Positions 7,093 to 15,509 are shown, counted from the stretch's first letter. The stretch is DNA of 24,460 bases from DASZZV01 sp035544835 (GCA_035544835.1 DASZZV010000457.1:1-24460), one strand, 5' to 3'. Program-made: numbers and translations. The notes: generated from the sequence alone by a model not told the origin.

Positions 7093-7554
7093 ATGGCGGA
7101 GCTACCGGCAAAGGTACAGCAGGAAATCGAGAAGATAGCGTCCTCTGAAGGGCTCGAGCTCGTTCATATCGAGTATCGGCGTCAGGGGGCGACCATGCTT
7201 CTGCGGATCGACATCGACAAAGAGGGCGGCGTCAATATCAGTGATTGTGCGAACGTCTCGCACCAGTTGAGTGCCTTTCTCGATGTCGAAGATGTCATTT
7301 CGAGCGCCTTCGAGCTGCAGGTGTCTTCGCCTGGACTTGATCGCAAGTTCTACAGCGAAGCCGATTACGGGAAGTTCATCGGCAAGCTGGTGCGGGTGAA
7401 GACGGCTGCGGCCGTGAAAGGGTTGCACGTGGTCGTTGGCCACCTGCAGTCGTTCGACGGCGAGAAGATTGTCGTGATCGATCCTGCCAGCAGGAAGGAT
7501 TACGAGATCGGACTGGCCGATATCAAAGAAACACGATTAGAAGTTGAGATCTAG
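7093..7554 (+). CDS. rimP: Ribosome maturation factor RimP
   Basis: RimP assists assembly of the 30S ribosomal subunit. The 153-residue product shows the N-terminal alpha/beta domain with EGLELVHIEYRRQG and LRIDIDKEGGVNISDC (residues about 20-55), then the SSPGLDRK motif near 78-85 that marks the family, and a C-terminal SH3-like barrel. The open frame extends upstream to 6841, but residues before the ATG at 7093 would read through the leader terminator and are not family-like, so 7093 is the start. It opens the rimP-nusA-infB cluster, with nusA 42 bases downstream, an order conserved across bacteria. Confidence 0.95.
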   Translation: MAELPAKVQQEIEKIASSEGLELVHIEYRRQGATMLLRIDIDKEGGVNISDCANVSHQLSAFLDVEDVISSAFELQVSSPGLDRKFYSEADYGKFIGKLVRVKTAAAVKGLHVVVGHLQSFDGEKIVVIDPASRKDYEIGLADIKETRLEVEI

Positions 7555-7596
7555 GAGCGGTGTGAGCCTCTCCCGGTTCTTCGAGGAGTTCTGGTT

Positions 7597-9195
7597 ATGT
7601 TCAGCGAAAAAGACATCCGCGCACTCGCGTACGAGAAGTCGATCGACGTCGAGCGTGTCTTTGCCGCGTTGGAGGATGCCCTCTCGACCGCGGCGAAGAA
7701 ATACTACCGGACCCGTGAGCCGGTCGAGGCGGTCCTCGATCGTACTGGTGCCAAGGTTACGATCCGCCTCATCAAGCAGGTCGTTGAGTCTGCCGAGCAG
7801 GTCGAGGATCCAATCGCCCAGTTGACTCTCGTTGAAGCCAGGGAGCTCGATCCGGAAGCCGAGGTCGGGAAACCGCTTTATCTGGACTACATCACCAAGG
7901 TCGTCGTGGATGTCATCGAGGACGTCAACACTGAGATCAGGATGTACGACGCCCGTAAGATTGATCCCAAGGTCGAGCCGGGAGATACGGTTCGCATTCC
8001 GCTTTCGAAACCGCCTGAGGAACTGGGACGCATTGCCGCTCAGTCGGCCAAGCAGGTCCTGTATCAGAAGGTTCGCGAGGCCGAGCGCGAAAAGATCTAC
8101 TCGGAGTTCGCCAACAAGGTCGGAGAGCTGGAGAACGGCTATGTGAAGCGTTTCGAGCGCGGGGACATGATCGTCGACCTCAACGGAAAAACCGAGGGCG
8201 TCATCCCACGAAATCATCAGTCGCGTGCCGAGCGTTACTCGCAGGGTGACCGCATCAAGGCGGTCATCGTCGAAGTGCATACACAGCCGAAAGGACCGCA
8301 GGTCGTTCTGTCCAGGACCGACGCGCGCCTGCTGATCAAGCTCTTCGAGATGGAGGTGCCGGAGATTTACGACGGTACCGTTACCATCAAGGGTGCCGTG
8401 CGCGAACCGGGCGAGCGCGCCAAGATCGCCGTGACTTCACGCGAGCGGGACGTCGATCCGGTCGGCGCCTGCGTCGGAATGAAGGGCAGCCGCGTGCAAT
8501 CCATCATCCGTGAGCTGCGCGGCGAGAAGATCGACATCATTCCCTGGCACGAGGACATCGTCAATTTCGCCCAGAACTCGCTGGCTCCTGCCAAGATCAC
8601 GCGCGTCAGCGTCACCTCCGACGAGAACGCCCATCGTCCCCATCTGGACGTCATCGTCGACAACGATCAGCTTTCGCTGGCCATCGGAAAGCGCGGGCTC
8701 AACGTCCGTCTGGCGGCAGAGCTGATTTCGGCGAAGATCGACATCAAGTCGGAAGAGGAAGTGAAGGGTGAAGTAGCCGATGCCCTGAGCGAGATGCTTC
8801 ACGCCGCCATGGCCGAGGCGCGCTCGGCAACGAATGTCCATGAGATCGAAGGGCTCGAAGGCGAGCTCGCCAACAAGCTCGAGGATGCTGGTTACGATGA
8901 CCTCGACTCGGTGTTGAATGCATCCGTCGAGGATCTTTCCGCCATTGAGGGCATCGACGACGAGACGGCTGCCTCGATCATCGAGGCCGCTCGCCAGTTC
9001 GACTCGTTCACCGACACGGAAGAGGATTCTTCCGAAGAAGGTGAATACGAGGACGAAGAGGGCGAGATGTCTGATGAGGAATACGAATCCGAGGACGAGG
9101 AGTCCGAGGATGGCGACGAGGCTGTGGCTGAGGACTCTGACGAAGAGACCGGGCCGGTAGCTGAGAACGTCGAAGAACAGGAAGTAAAGTCGTAA
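7597..9195 (+). CDS. nusA: Transcription termination/antitermination protein NusA
   Basis: NusA binds RNA polymerase and nascent RNA and modulates pausing, intrinsic termination and antitermination. The 532-residue protein has the RNAP-binding N-terminal domain (1 to about 165, ending KQVLYQKVREAERE), an S1 domain (about 172-240), KH1 (about 240-320, with GACVGMKGSRVQ at 290-301), KH2 (about 325-390, with LAIGKRGLNVRLAA) and a helix-hairpin-helix region (about 425-468). The last 64 residues (469-532) are a low-complexity tail of Glu, Asp and Ser. The N-terminal domain carries an apparent insertion (about 92-128) that repeats an AR-x-x-DP motif (81-86 and 119-124). A GAGGAG ribosome binding site lies eight bases before the ATG. 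The leader terminator upstream of rimP would be a natural autoregulatory target. Confidence 0.98.
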   Translation: MFSEKDIRALAYEKSIDVERVFAALEDALSTAAKKYYRTREPVEAVLDRTGAKVTIRLIKQVVESAEQVEDPIAQLTLVEARELDPEAEVGKPLYLDYITKVVVDVIEDVNTEIRMYDARKIDPKVEPGDTVRIPLSKPPEELGRIAAQSAKQVLYQKVREAEREKIYSEFANKVGELENGYVKRFERGDMIVDLNGKTEGVIPRNHQSRAERYSQGDRIKAVIVEVHTQPKGPQVVLSRTDARLLIKLFEMEVPEIYDGTVTIKGAVREPGERAKIAVTSRERDVDPVGACVGMKGSRVQSIIRELRGEKIDIIPWHEDIVNFAQNSLAPAKITRVSVTSDENAHRPHLDVIVDNDQLSLAIGKRGLNVRLAAELISAKIDIKSEEEVKGEVADALSEMLHAAMAEARSATNVHEIEGLEGELANKLEDAGYDDLDSVLNASVEDLSAIEGIDDETAASIIEAARQFDSFTDTEEDSSEEGEYEDEEGEMSDEEYESEDEESEDGDEAVAEDSDEETGPVAENVEEQEVKS

Positions 9196-9251
9196 GCGGT
9201 TTCTGGATCAGGCTGTGAGCACAGGCGTGCTCGATTCAAGGAGCAATTCGG

Positions 9252-12200
9252 ATGGCAAAGGTTCGGGTCGGTGATCTTGCGAAGCAGATGGGTATCCTGG
9301 ACAAGGATCTCGTCTTCAAGCTGCAATCACTAGGAGTTCAGGTAGAGAACGCCTCTTCGGCGATAGACCATGAAGTGATCATGGCTATTTTGTCCGGGAA
9401 GAAGCTGGCCACGCGTCCGCGCAATGTCATCATGCGGGAAGACAAGCCGCAGACCGAAGCGGGAGCGAAGAAGAAGGAGATCAAGCCTCCACGGCCGATT
9501 GTGAAAACGGTCAAGAAGGAGGCGGCTGCCGCGTCACCCGAATCAGCGCCCGCCGCCGGCTCTCCGACGCCGATCATCGCAGAATTTGTCGAGGCTGCTG
9601 AGCAGGAAGCGGCCGAGCAGGAACGGGCCGCAGCCGAGGCTAAGGCAGCTCCCAAGCCAGCTCGCAAAGCCAAAGCTCCGGCCGCCGAGCCGGTCGCGGC
9701 GCCCCCCGAAGCATCCAATGTCGAACAAGCCGTTCCGCCACCGCCGGCGGTCGAACCGGCACGGGCTCCGATGCCGGCAGCCGCAGCGCCCCCGACACCG
9801 TCCGCTCCGGTCCCTTCCACCGTTCATCCTCATCCTCCCGCGCAGCAGCGCCAGCCAACCGGACCGACCGGCCCTCGCGCCCAGGTTGCCCCGTCGGCAC
9901 GTCCGAATTATCAGGGGCAGGCTCCGGTTCGCGATACCAGATTCACCCGGCCACCGGTTTCATCATCACCCGCGCCGGGCCAGCGTCCGGTCAGTCAGCC
10001 CGGCGGATATCAGGGGACCCGGCCGCAGGGGACCGGTACATCCTTCCGACCGGCTGGTCCTGGCTCCCGTCCGATGGGAGGCCCGGGAAGCAGCGGCCCG
10101 CGTCCGACCGGTACCGGATTTCGTCCCAGCGGTCCTCGTATGGGGTCCAGCAGCGGACTGATGGCGCCGCCGCCTCCTCCGCCAGGTCCGGCCGGTCCTA
10201 CCGTCCGTCGCAAGAAGGCCGAGCATGAGGATGAGCGTCCGGACAAGAAGAAGACTACCGGTAAGCGCGGGAAGCGCGCGCCGTCGGTCAGCGAAGACGA
10301 TCCGAATCTGTTTACGAAGCGCTCTTTTTCCGCCACAGCGGTTCTGGCCGACGACGCTGACATCGCCGTCAAAGAGCCGGTAGAGGGTGAGTCGAGCGAG
10401 GACATCAGTATCGATCGTCGCTCGCCTTCATCGCGTCGCGACGCCCGGAAGCAGGCCGCTCCCATTTCTGCGAAGGTCCTCGAGTTCCGTCGCCCCGAGG
10501 GCAAGGTCACGATGTCCGAGGGTGTTACGGTCAAGGAGCTCGCCGACAAGCTCGGAGTCAAAGCGAATGATCTGATGAAGCACCTTCTGATGAAGAAGGG
10601 ACTCATGCTCTCGATCAACGCCCCTCTCGGTGCTGATCTGGCGATGGAAATCGCCAAGGAGCTCAACATCGACGCAGAGCTGGTGTCGTTTGAGACAGCG
10701 CTGGAGCTGGAGTCGATGGAGCGTGTGAGCGGCCAGGAAAACGCCGGTAGCTCACCGCGCGGTCCGGTCATCACCGTCATGGGTCATGTCGACCATGGCA
10801 AGACCTCGCTTCTCGACGTCATTCGCGAGACCAATGTAGCCGGCGGCGAAGCTGGCGGAATCACCCAGCACATCGGTGCCTATCAGGTCGAGAAGCGCGG
10901 ACGAAAGATCGTCTTCCTCGATACCCCCGGTCACGAAGCCTTCACGATGATGCGTGCTCGTGGCGCCAAGGTCACCGACATCGTCATCCTGGTGGTCGCG
11001 GCCGACGACGGCGTCATGCCACAGACCAAAGAAGCCATCGACCACGCGCGCGCCGCCAAGGTGCCGATGATCGTGGCCATCAACAAGATCGATAAACCGA
11101 ACGCCAATGTGGAACGGGTTCGCCGCGAGCTTTCCGATGTCGGCGTTCTGGTCGAGCAGTGGGGCGGCGACGTCGTCTCAGTCGAGGTCTCCGCTCTGAA
11201 GAAACAGGGTATCGACGAGCTCCTGGAGATGATTCTGCTCACGTCCGATCTTCTTGAGCTCAAGGCCACCCCGGCTCTTCCGGGACGCGGTGTAGTTCTC
11301 GAGGCCAAGAAAGAAGTTGGACGCGGCATCGTTGCCACCGTTCTCATTCACGACGGAACGCTCCGAATCGGAGACTCGTTCTTCTCCGGAGCCACGGCTG
11401 GACGGGTACGTGCGATGAGTGATTATCTCGGCGCGCGATCGAAGGAAGCCGGGCCGGCGACTCCGGTGCTGGTCACCGGATTCGACGACATTCCAAACGC
11501 CGGCGACACATTCCTCGTCGTCGACGAGTCTTCGCAGGCTCGACTCATCGGTGAGATGCGTCAGGCCAAAGTGCGTGACGCCATGGCCCAGGGCGGTTCG
11601 GCCAAGGTCTCGCTCGAACAGCTCTTTCAGCGCATGCAGGCCGGTACGGTGAAAGACCTCAACGTCATCGTCAAGACCGACGTACAGGGCTCGGCCGAGG
11701 TGTTGAGCGATACGCTCAGGAAACTCTCTAATGAGCAGGTGAAGATCAACATCCTTCACAACTCAGTCGGTGCCGTGAGCACCAACGACGTGCTGCTGGC
11801 CTCGGCTTCCGACGCCATCATCGTCGGCTTCAACGTCCGGCCGCAGCGTGATGCCGCAGAACTGGCCGAGAAGGAAGGCGTCGAGATTCGTCTCCACACC
11901 ATCATCTATGAGCTCATCGACGAGATGAAGCTGGCCATGACCGGTCTGCTCGATCCGAAGATGCAGGAAGTTTTCCAGGGTCGCGCCGAGGTTCGGAATA
12001 CCTTCAAGGTTCCCAAGGCCGGAACCATCGCCGGTTGCAACGTGTCCGAAGGGGTCATCAACCGGAGCTCCGGCGTACGCCTCCTTCGCGACAACCGCGT
12101 CATCTTCGAAGGGAAGATCGCCTCGCTCCGTCACTTCAAGAACGATGTCACCGAAGTTCGCGCCGGATTCGAATGCGGGATCGGCCTGGAGCGATTTGCC

Positions 12201-12269
12201 GACTTCAAGATCGGCGACATCATCGAGGCCTTCAAGATCGAGAAGACCGCGGGCGTGCTGAACAAGTAA
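9252..12269 (+). CDS. infB: Translation initiation factor IF-2
   Basis: IF-2 is the GTPase that delivers initiator fMet-tRNA to the 30S subunit and promotes subunit joining. The 1005-residue protein has an N-terminal IF2_N domain (1 to about 55), a long Ala/Pro/Gly/Arg-rich linker (about 75-330), a second IF2_N domain (about 415-480, TMSEGVTVKELADKLGV) and the G domain. GTP motifs are G1 GHVDHGKT (511-518), G3 DTPGH (557-561), G4 NKID (611-614) and G5 SALKK. The domains after that, including the C-terminal tRNA-binding barrel ending in GDIIEAFKIEKTAG, are complete. An AAGGAG ribosome binding site precedes the ATG by eight bases. The linker is GC-rich and produces long spurious open frames on both strands, which are not genes. 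Confidence 0.98.
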   Translation: MAKVRVGDLAKQMGILDKDLVFKLQSLGVQVENASSAIDHEVIMAILSGKKLATRPRNVIMREDKPQTEAGAKKKEIKPPRPIVKTVKKEAAAASPESAPAAGSPTPIIAEFVEAAEQEAAEQERAAAEAKAAPKPARKAKAPAAEPVAAPPEASNVEQAVPPPPAVEPARAPMPAAAAPPTPSAPVPSTVHPHPPAQQRQPTGPTGPRAQVAPSARPNYQGQAPVRDTRFTRPPVSSSPAPGQRPVSQPGGYQGTRPQGTGTSFRPAGPGSRPMGGPGSSGPRPTGTGFRPSGPRMGSSSGLMAPPPPPPGPAGPTVRRKKAEHEDERPDKKKTTGKRGKRAPSVSEDDPNLFTKRSFSATAVLADDADIAVKEPVEGESSEDISIDRRSPSSRRDARKQAAPISAKVLEFRRPEGKVTMSEGVTVKELADKLGVKANDLMKHLLMKKGLMLSINAPLGADLAMEIAKELNIDAELVSFETALELESMERVSGQENAGSSPRGPVITVMGHVDHGKTSLLDVIRETNVAGGEAGGITQHIGAYQVEKRGRKIVFLDTPGHEAFTMMRARGAKVTDIVILVVAADDGVMPQTKEAIDHARAAKVPMIVAINKIDKPNANVERVRRELSDVGVLVEQWGGDVVSVEVSALKKQGIDELLEMILLTSDLLELKATPALPGRGVVLEAKKEVGRGIVATVLIHDGTLRIGDSFFSGATAGRVRAMSDYLGARSKEAGPATPVLVTGFDDIPNAGDTFLVVDESSQARLIGEMRQAKVRDAMAQGGSAKVSLEQLFQRMQAGTVKDLNVIVKTDVQGSAEVLSDTLRKLSNEQVKINILHNSVGAVSTNDVLLASASDAIIVGFNVRPQRDAAELAEKEGVEIRLHTIIYELIDEMKLAMTGLLDPKMQEVFQGRAEVRNTFKVPKAGTIAGCNVSEGVINRSSGVRLLRDNRVIFEGKIASLRHFKNDVTEVRAGFECGIGLERFADFKIGDIIEAFKIEKTAGVLNK

Positions 12270-12297
12270 GGAACAATATAAACCTCAAAGCAGCGTT

Positions 12298-12530
12298 GTC
12301 ATCCTGAGGAGCGCGCGATCAGCGGGGGCCGATGGATGATGTGAATGCGAAGCCTGTCATCCTGAGGAGCGCGCGATGAACGTGCCTGATCAGGGAAGTG
12401 AAATGCGACGAAGGATCTTTGGTGACACTGGCGAAGTGTTCATTCCGGATCTCACGAGTGTCACCAAAGATCCTTCGGTCGCATTCACAGTACGGGTTCA
12501 CCTGGTTAAGCGCGGCTCCCTCAGGATGAC
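12298..12530. repeat. Composite palindromic repeat between infB and the DUF503 gene
   Basis: The 22-base sequence beginning GTCATCCTGAGGAGCGCGCG occurs twice in direct orientation (12298-12319 and 12356-12377), and a partial inverted copy, GCTCCCTCAGGATGAC, closes the element at 12515-12530. Inside lies an inverted repeat with arms 12402-12429 and 12457-12485, carrying GACGAAGGATCTTTGGTGAC and its complement with a single-base indel. The ends match the GTCATCC...GGATCT family at 42-290. The element occupies nearly all of the 264-base gap inside the nusA operon and reaches the start codon of the next gene. Confidence 0.9.
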
Positions 12531-12533
12531 ATC
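12521..12533 (+). promoter_or_regulatory. Ribosome binding site donated by the repeat end
   Basis: The terminal repeat bases TCAGGATGACATC directly precede the ATG at 12534. AGGAT, about seven bases upstream of that ATG, is the only Shine-Dalgarno-like sequence available, so the DUF503 gene appears to start translation from repeat sequence. Confidence 0.55.
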
Positions 12534-12881
12534 ATGTACGTCGGCGTAGCCACTTTCGAGCTTCACATCGAGCACGCTCAGTCGCTGAAGGAAAAGCGGA
12601 TGGTCGTGCGCAGTCTCCGCGATCGCGTCCGGCATCGCTTCGAGGTGTCGATTGCAGAGGTCGCGCTCCAGGATCTCCATCAGCGGGCCCGTATGGCTGT
12701 GGCGATCGTGTCGGGCGATCACATCACTGTTGAGAGAACGCTCGAAGCGATCCTCGATCTGGTGGAGAATGAAGCCGAGGCGCGGGTGGTCGGCTGGTCT
12801 CCGGAGATCATCCAGTTTGACGAAGCGACAGTGCCGCTCGATATCCCTAACATCCCCTGGTCAGAAGACGACGGAGTTTAG
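12534..12881 (+). CDS. DUF503 (YlxP-like) family protein
   Basis: This is a small conserved protein of the nusA-infB-rbfA cluster. YlxP-type proteins are often encoded between infB and rbfA, and their biochemical role is not firmly settled. The 115-residue product shows the family pattern: MYVGVATFELHIEHAQSLKEK, then VVRSLRDRVRHRFEVSIAEV and the Gln-containing segment DLHQRARMAVAIVSGD. Position (directly before rbfA, with only four bases between the two genes) agrees with the assignment. The start codon abuts a dispersed repeat that seems to supply the ribosome binding site. The C-terminus (IPWSEDDGV) is acidic. Confidence 0.92.
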   Translation: MYVGVATFELHIEHAQSLKEKRMVVRSLRDRVRHRFEVSIAEVALQDLHQRARMAVAIVSGDHITVERTLEAILDLVENEAEARVVGWSPEIIQFDEATVPLDIPNIPWSEDDGV

Positions 12882-12885
12882 AAGC

Positions 12886-13272
12886 ATGAAAAAGACGAGA
12901 CGTACCGGACAGGTGGGAGATGTCATCCGCGCCGCGCTCTCCAGCGTCCTGCAGCGCGATTTCGCGAATCCGGATATCGGACTGGTCACGGTGACCGGCG
13001 TCGATCTGTCCACCGACCTTCGTTTTGCCAAGGTATTCGTGAGCGTTCTCGGAACTCCCGAGCAGCAGGATGAGGCGATGGAATTTCTGAATCGAGCCAA
13101 AAACAAAATCCGCCACGCACTGGCCCAGCAGACAAAGCTGCGCTACACCCCGGAGCTGGACTTTCGCGCGGATCACACTGCCGAGCACGCCATCGAGATC
13201 GAAGAGATTCTGAAGAAAGTGCAACCGGCCGCTCCCGAGGCGGCGGCCGAGGATCAAGACAATGACAACTGA
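12886..13272 (+). CDS. rbfA: 30S ribosome-binding factor RbfA
   Basis: RbfA binds the 30S subunit during late 16S rRNA maturation and is needed for 5'-end processing and cold adaptation. The 128-residue protein has the single KH-like fold seen in the family: RTGQVGDVIRAALSSVLQRD, the DPxxGLVTVT-type strand (here NPDIGLVTVTGVDLS), the conserved ATVFVS-like strand (AKVFVSVLG), and the RHALAQQTKLRYTPELDFRAD segment. The ATG at 12886 is preferred over the upstream open frame, which overlaps the DUF503 gene in another phase. The C-terminal tail is Ala/Glu/Asp rich. Its stop overlaps the nrnA start by 11 bases, so the two are translationally linked. Confidence 0.95.
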   Translation: MKKTRRTGQVGDVIRAALSSVLQRDFANPDIGLVTVTGVDLSTDLRFAKVFVSVLGTPEQQDEAMEFLNRAKNKIRHALAQQTKLRYTPELDFRADHTAEHAIEIEEILKKVQPAAPEAAAEDQDNDN

Positions 13273-14254
13273 GACATCGCCCGACGTCGCCTGTCAGCAG
13301 ATCGCTGATCGGATCCGGTCGGGAACAAACTTTCTCATCACCGCCCACCGTAACCCCGACGGCGACGCTCTCGGTAGTTCGCTCGCCCTCCAGGGCATCA
13401 TTCGGAAGATGGGAAAGCAGGCCCGGATTGTCGTCCGCGATGGATTCGGCAAGCCGCTCCACAACATTCCGGGAGCCGAGGAGGTCCTGGTCTCGGACAC
13501 ACTTCCGGAAAGCTATCCGAACGAGTTCGATGCTCTCTTTACAATGGAGTGTCCCGAGCACGAGCGCACCGGCTTCTCGATCCTTCCCGGACCGGTCGTC
13601 AACATCGATCACCATCTCGGGAACACCATGTATGGAGAGATCAACTACCTCGATCTGGCAGCGCCATCGGTAGGTGAGATGGTCCTGCAGATGAACCGTG
13701 TGCTGGGCGTACCCATTGATGCGCGGATCGCCACGGCGATGTATGTCTCGCTCGCTACCGACACCGGATTTTTCCGTTACACCAATACGACTCTTCGGGC
13801 CTTCGAAGCGGCGCGGGAGCTGGTCATGCAGGGAGCCAATCCGGGCGAGATCAGCCTGTGGATCAACGAGAGCGTATCTCCGGCCTCGATCAAGTTGCTG
13901 GGACTCTGTCTGAACACGCTGAGCGTTTCCGCGGACGGCAGAATTGCCACGCTGGAGTTCCCGAAGCGCTTCCTCGCTGAGACTGGTGCCACCCCTGAGG
14001 ACTCCGAGGGCATCGTGAACTACGGCCGCACGATCGACGGCGTTCTCGTCTCGGCGCTTTTCAAAGAAGCGGAGGGAGGCACTCGTATCTCTATGCGCGC
14101 CAAGCCCGGAGTCGACACCCAAGCGATCGCTGCGCATTTCGGTGGTGGTGGACATAAGGCGGCCTCGGGCTGTTTCATCGCCGCGCCGATCGAGGGCGCT
14201 CGCACGCAACTCCTGCCGCTTCTGGCGCAGGCTGTCGCGGGCGTCCAGGGATAG
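13262..14254 (+). CDS. nrnA: DHH-family phosphoesterase, NrnA-like (nano-RNase/pAp phosphatase)
   Basis: NrnA-type proteins degrade oligoribonucleotides of 2-5 residues and dephosphorylate 3'-phosphoadenosine 5'-phosphate with Mn2+. The 330-residue protein has motif I AHRNPDGDALGS (28-39; H29, D33, D35), the DHH triad at 116-118, motif IV with D167 in ATDTGFFRY, and a DHHA1 domain with GGGGHKAASG (294-303). At the usual motif II aspartate, in a '(L/I)DC..(x)R.G' context, this protein has E96 (MECPEHERTG). Position between rbfA and truB is typical of the family. The start overlaps the rbfA stop and the truB start follows one base after its stop. The substrate range is inferred from the family. 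Confidence 0.92.
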   Translation: MTTETSPDVACQQIADRIRSGTNFLITAHRNPDGDALGSSLALQGIIRKMGKQARIVVRDGFGKPLHNIPGAEEVLVSDTLPESYPNEFDALFTMECPEHERTGFSILPGPVVNIDHHLGNTMYGEINYLDLAAPSVGEMVLQMNRVLGVPIDARIATAMYVSLATDTGFFRYTNTTLRAFEAARELVMQGANPGEISLWINESVSPASIKLLGLCLNTLSVSADGRIATLEFPKRFLAETGATPEDSEGIVNYGRTIDGVLVSALFKEAEGGTRISMRAKPGVDTQAIAAHFGGGGHKAASGCFIAAPIEGARTQLLPLLAQAVAGVQG

Positions 14255-14255
14255 C

Positions 14256-15164
14256 GTGACCAACGACGGTCTCTTTCTCATCGACAAGGGCGAGGGCTTC
14301 ACTTCTCACGACGCGGTAGCGTTGTTCCGGCGGGCCAGCCGGATCAAACGGGTTGGTCACTCCGGAACACTCGATCCCTTTGCCACCGGCCTCCTTATTC
14401 TCTGTCTGGAGAAGGCGACACGGCTTCAGTCGTATCTGATGAATCTCGAGAAAACCTACGAGGGCACCATTCGCTTCGGATGGTCGACCGACTCCTATGA
14501 CCCGACCGGAGTCGTGCTGGGCCAAGCAGTTCCGATCAGTGTGGAGCATGTCGACTTCGAAGCAGCGAAGAAGCCATTTGTCGGCGATTTCGACCAGATG
14601 CCACCAGCCTTCTCGGCCAAGAAAGTCGATGGCGTTCGCGCTTACGCGACGGCCAGGGCAGGCGGGACTCCGCAGTTGAAGGTGAAGCGGGTGAAAATCT
14701 CGGAGTTCGCGATTCTCGAGGTGAAGGGCTCGCAACTGAGCTTCCGGATTCGGAGTAGCGCCGGCACCTACGTGCGTTCCATCGCGCACGATCTCGGGGC
14801 TGCCATCGGAGTTCCGGCCCATCTCGAATCGCTACGCCGCACCCTCATCGGGAAGTTCTCGGTCGAGGATGCCGTCACGACCGAAGTGGTCAAGAATGCC
14901 ACCGGGCCGGCGTTCCTTCAGCCGCCGGCGTTCCTATCGATGAGCCAGGTGCAACTGCCGTTCACGGAAGTGCGCCTCGACCCAATGCAGCACAAGAAGA
15001 TCGTGAACGGGCAAACCGTTGTGTTCAAGGGGAGCGACCCGATCACCGTCGGTGACACACTTCAGCTGTTCTCGCTGAGCGACGAATTCATAGGCATCGG
15101 CGAAGCGATCGAGGTGCTGCGCGAGGATGGGCCGGTGGTCATCAAGGGCAAAGTGATTCTTTGA
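14256..15164 (+). CDS. truB: tRNA pseudouridine(55) synthase TruB
   Basis: TruB forms pseudouridine 55 in the T-loop of tRNAs and also acts as a tRNA chaperone. The 302-residue protein has the family motifs GFTSHDAV near 14-21, GHSGTLDPFATGLL with catalytic D40, the KTYEGTIRFGWSTDSYDPTG segment, QMPPAFSAKKVDGVRAY and RSSAGTYVRSIAHDLG, and a C-terminal PUA-like region ending KGKVIL. The GTG at 14256 is the start. The open frame continues upstream only as a shadow of nrnA, and GTG lies one base after the nrnA stop, typical of tight coupling. RibF, which often follows truB, is absent here; a palindromic element follows instead. Confidence 0.96.
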   Translation: MTNDGLFLIDKGEGFTSHDAVALFRRASRIKRVGHSGTLDPFATGLLILCLEKATRLQSYLMNLEKTYEGTIRFGWSTDSYDPTGVVLGQAVPISVEHVDFEAAKKPFVGDFDQMPPAFSAKKVDGVRAYATARAGGTPQLKVKRVKISEFAILEVKGSQLSFRIRSSAGTYVRSIAHDLGAAIGVPAHLESLRRTLIGKFSVEDAVTTEVVKNATGPAFLQPPAFLSMSQVQLPFTEVRLDPMQHKKIVNGQTVVFKGSDPITVGDTLQLFSLSDEFIGIGEAIEVLREDGPVVIKGKVIL

Positions 15165-15185
15165 GGCTGTGCCGGTGCGCCGCCT

Positions 15186-15386
15186 TTCGTGGCAAGGGTT
15201 TCCGAACCCTTGTGCCGCGGCGTCGAGCCGCGGCGTTCCTGTAACCTTAGCTCATACCTCGTTGAGCTGGGCCAACGCATGATGCGCGCCTCAAGCGGCC
15301 GGGCTGACAGAGATTCACGCGAGAACGCTACAGGAACGCCGCGGCTCGACGCCGCGGCACAGGAGTTCGGAAACTCCTGCCACGAA
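15186..15386. repeat. Modular palindrome, copy 3 (long-arm variant)
   Basis: The left arm 15186-15242 begins TTCGTGGCA, then AAGGGTT-TCCG-AACCCTT, then GCCGCGGC-GTCGA-GCCGCGGC and GTTCCTGT. The right arm 15330-15386 is its inverse with a substituted outer fold-back (AGGAGTT-TCCG-AACTCCT). The GC core is the same as in the copies at 4709 and 18494, but the outer arms differ, showing modular assembly. The 87-base interior between the arms shows no gene. The element occupies half of the truB-rpsO spacer (15165-15560), the rest being the rpsO promoter region. Confidence 0.92.
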
Positions 15387-15480
15387 CGGCGGAGCCCAGT
15401 GGTCGCCGGGAATCCAATCTGCTTCCCCTCTGTTCGGTGTGGGGCGTCCCGTTGTGGGCGCAGAGTGTAGCCAGCCGGGA

Positions 15481-15509
15481 TTGATTTCACCCGGTGCGGC
15501 TGTTAGATT
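15481..15509 (+). promoter_or_regulatory. Candidate rpsO promoter with extended -10
   Basis: TTGATT (15481-15486) is followed after 17 bases by TAGATT (15504-15509), preceded by TGT (15501-15503) as an extended -10. The predicted start near 15516 gives a short rpsO leader of about 45 bases. This would let rpsO-pnp be transcribed separately from the upstream cluster, with the palindrome at 15186-15386 acting as a boundary. Confidence 0.5.

Noticed and set aside
9338..10226. Long open frames antisense to and overlapping the infB linker
   Set aside because: The linker is GC-rich and repetitive in Ala/Pro/Gly codons, which leaves other frames open by composition. The products are low-complexity and match nothing.
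12298..12377. Two identical 22-base direct repeats that could suggest a CRISPR array
   Set aside because: There are only two copies, 36 bases apart, belonging to the dispersed GTCATCC palindromic family, with no third repeat and no cas genes.
12986..14302. A 438-residue minus-strand frame across rbfA and nrnA
   Set aside because: It is antisense to two well-supported genes, Arg/Ser-rich, and has no recognisable domain.
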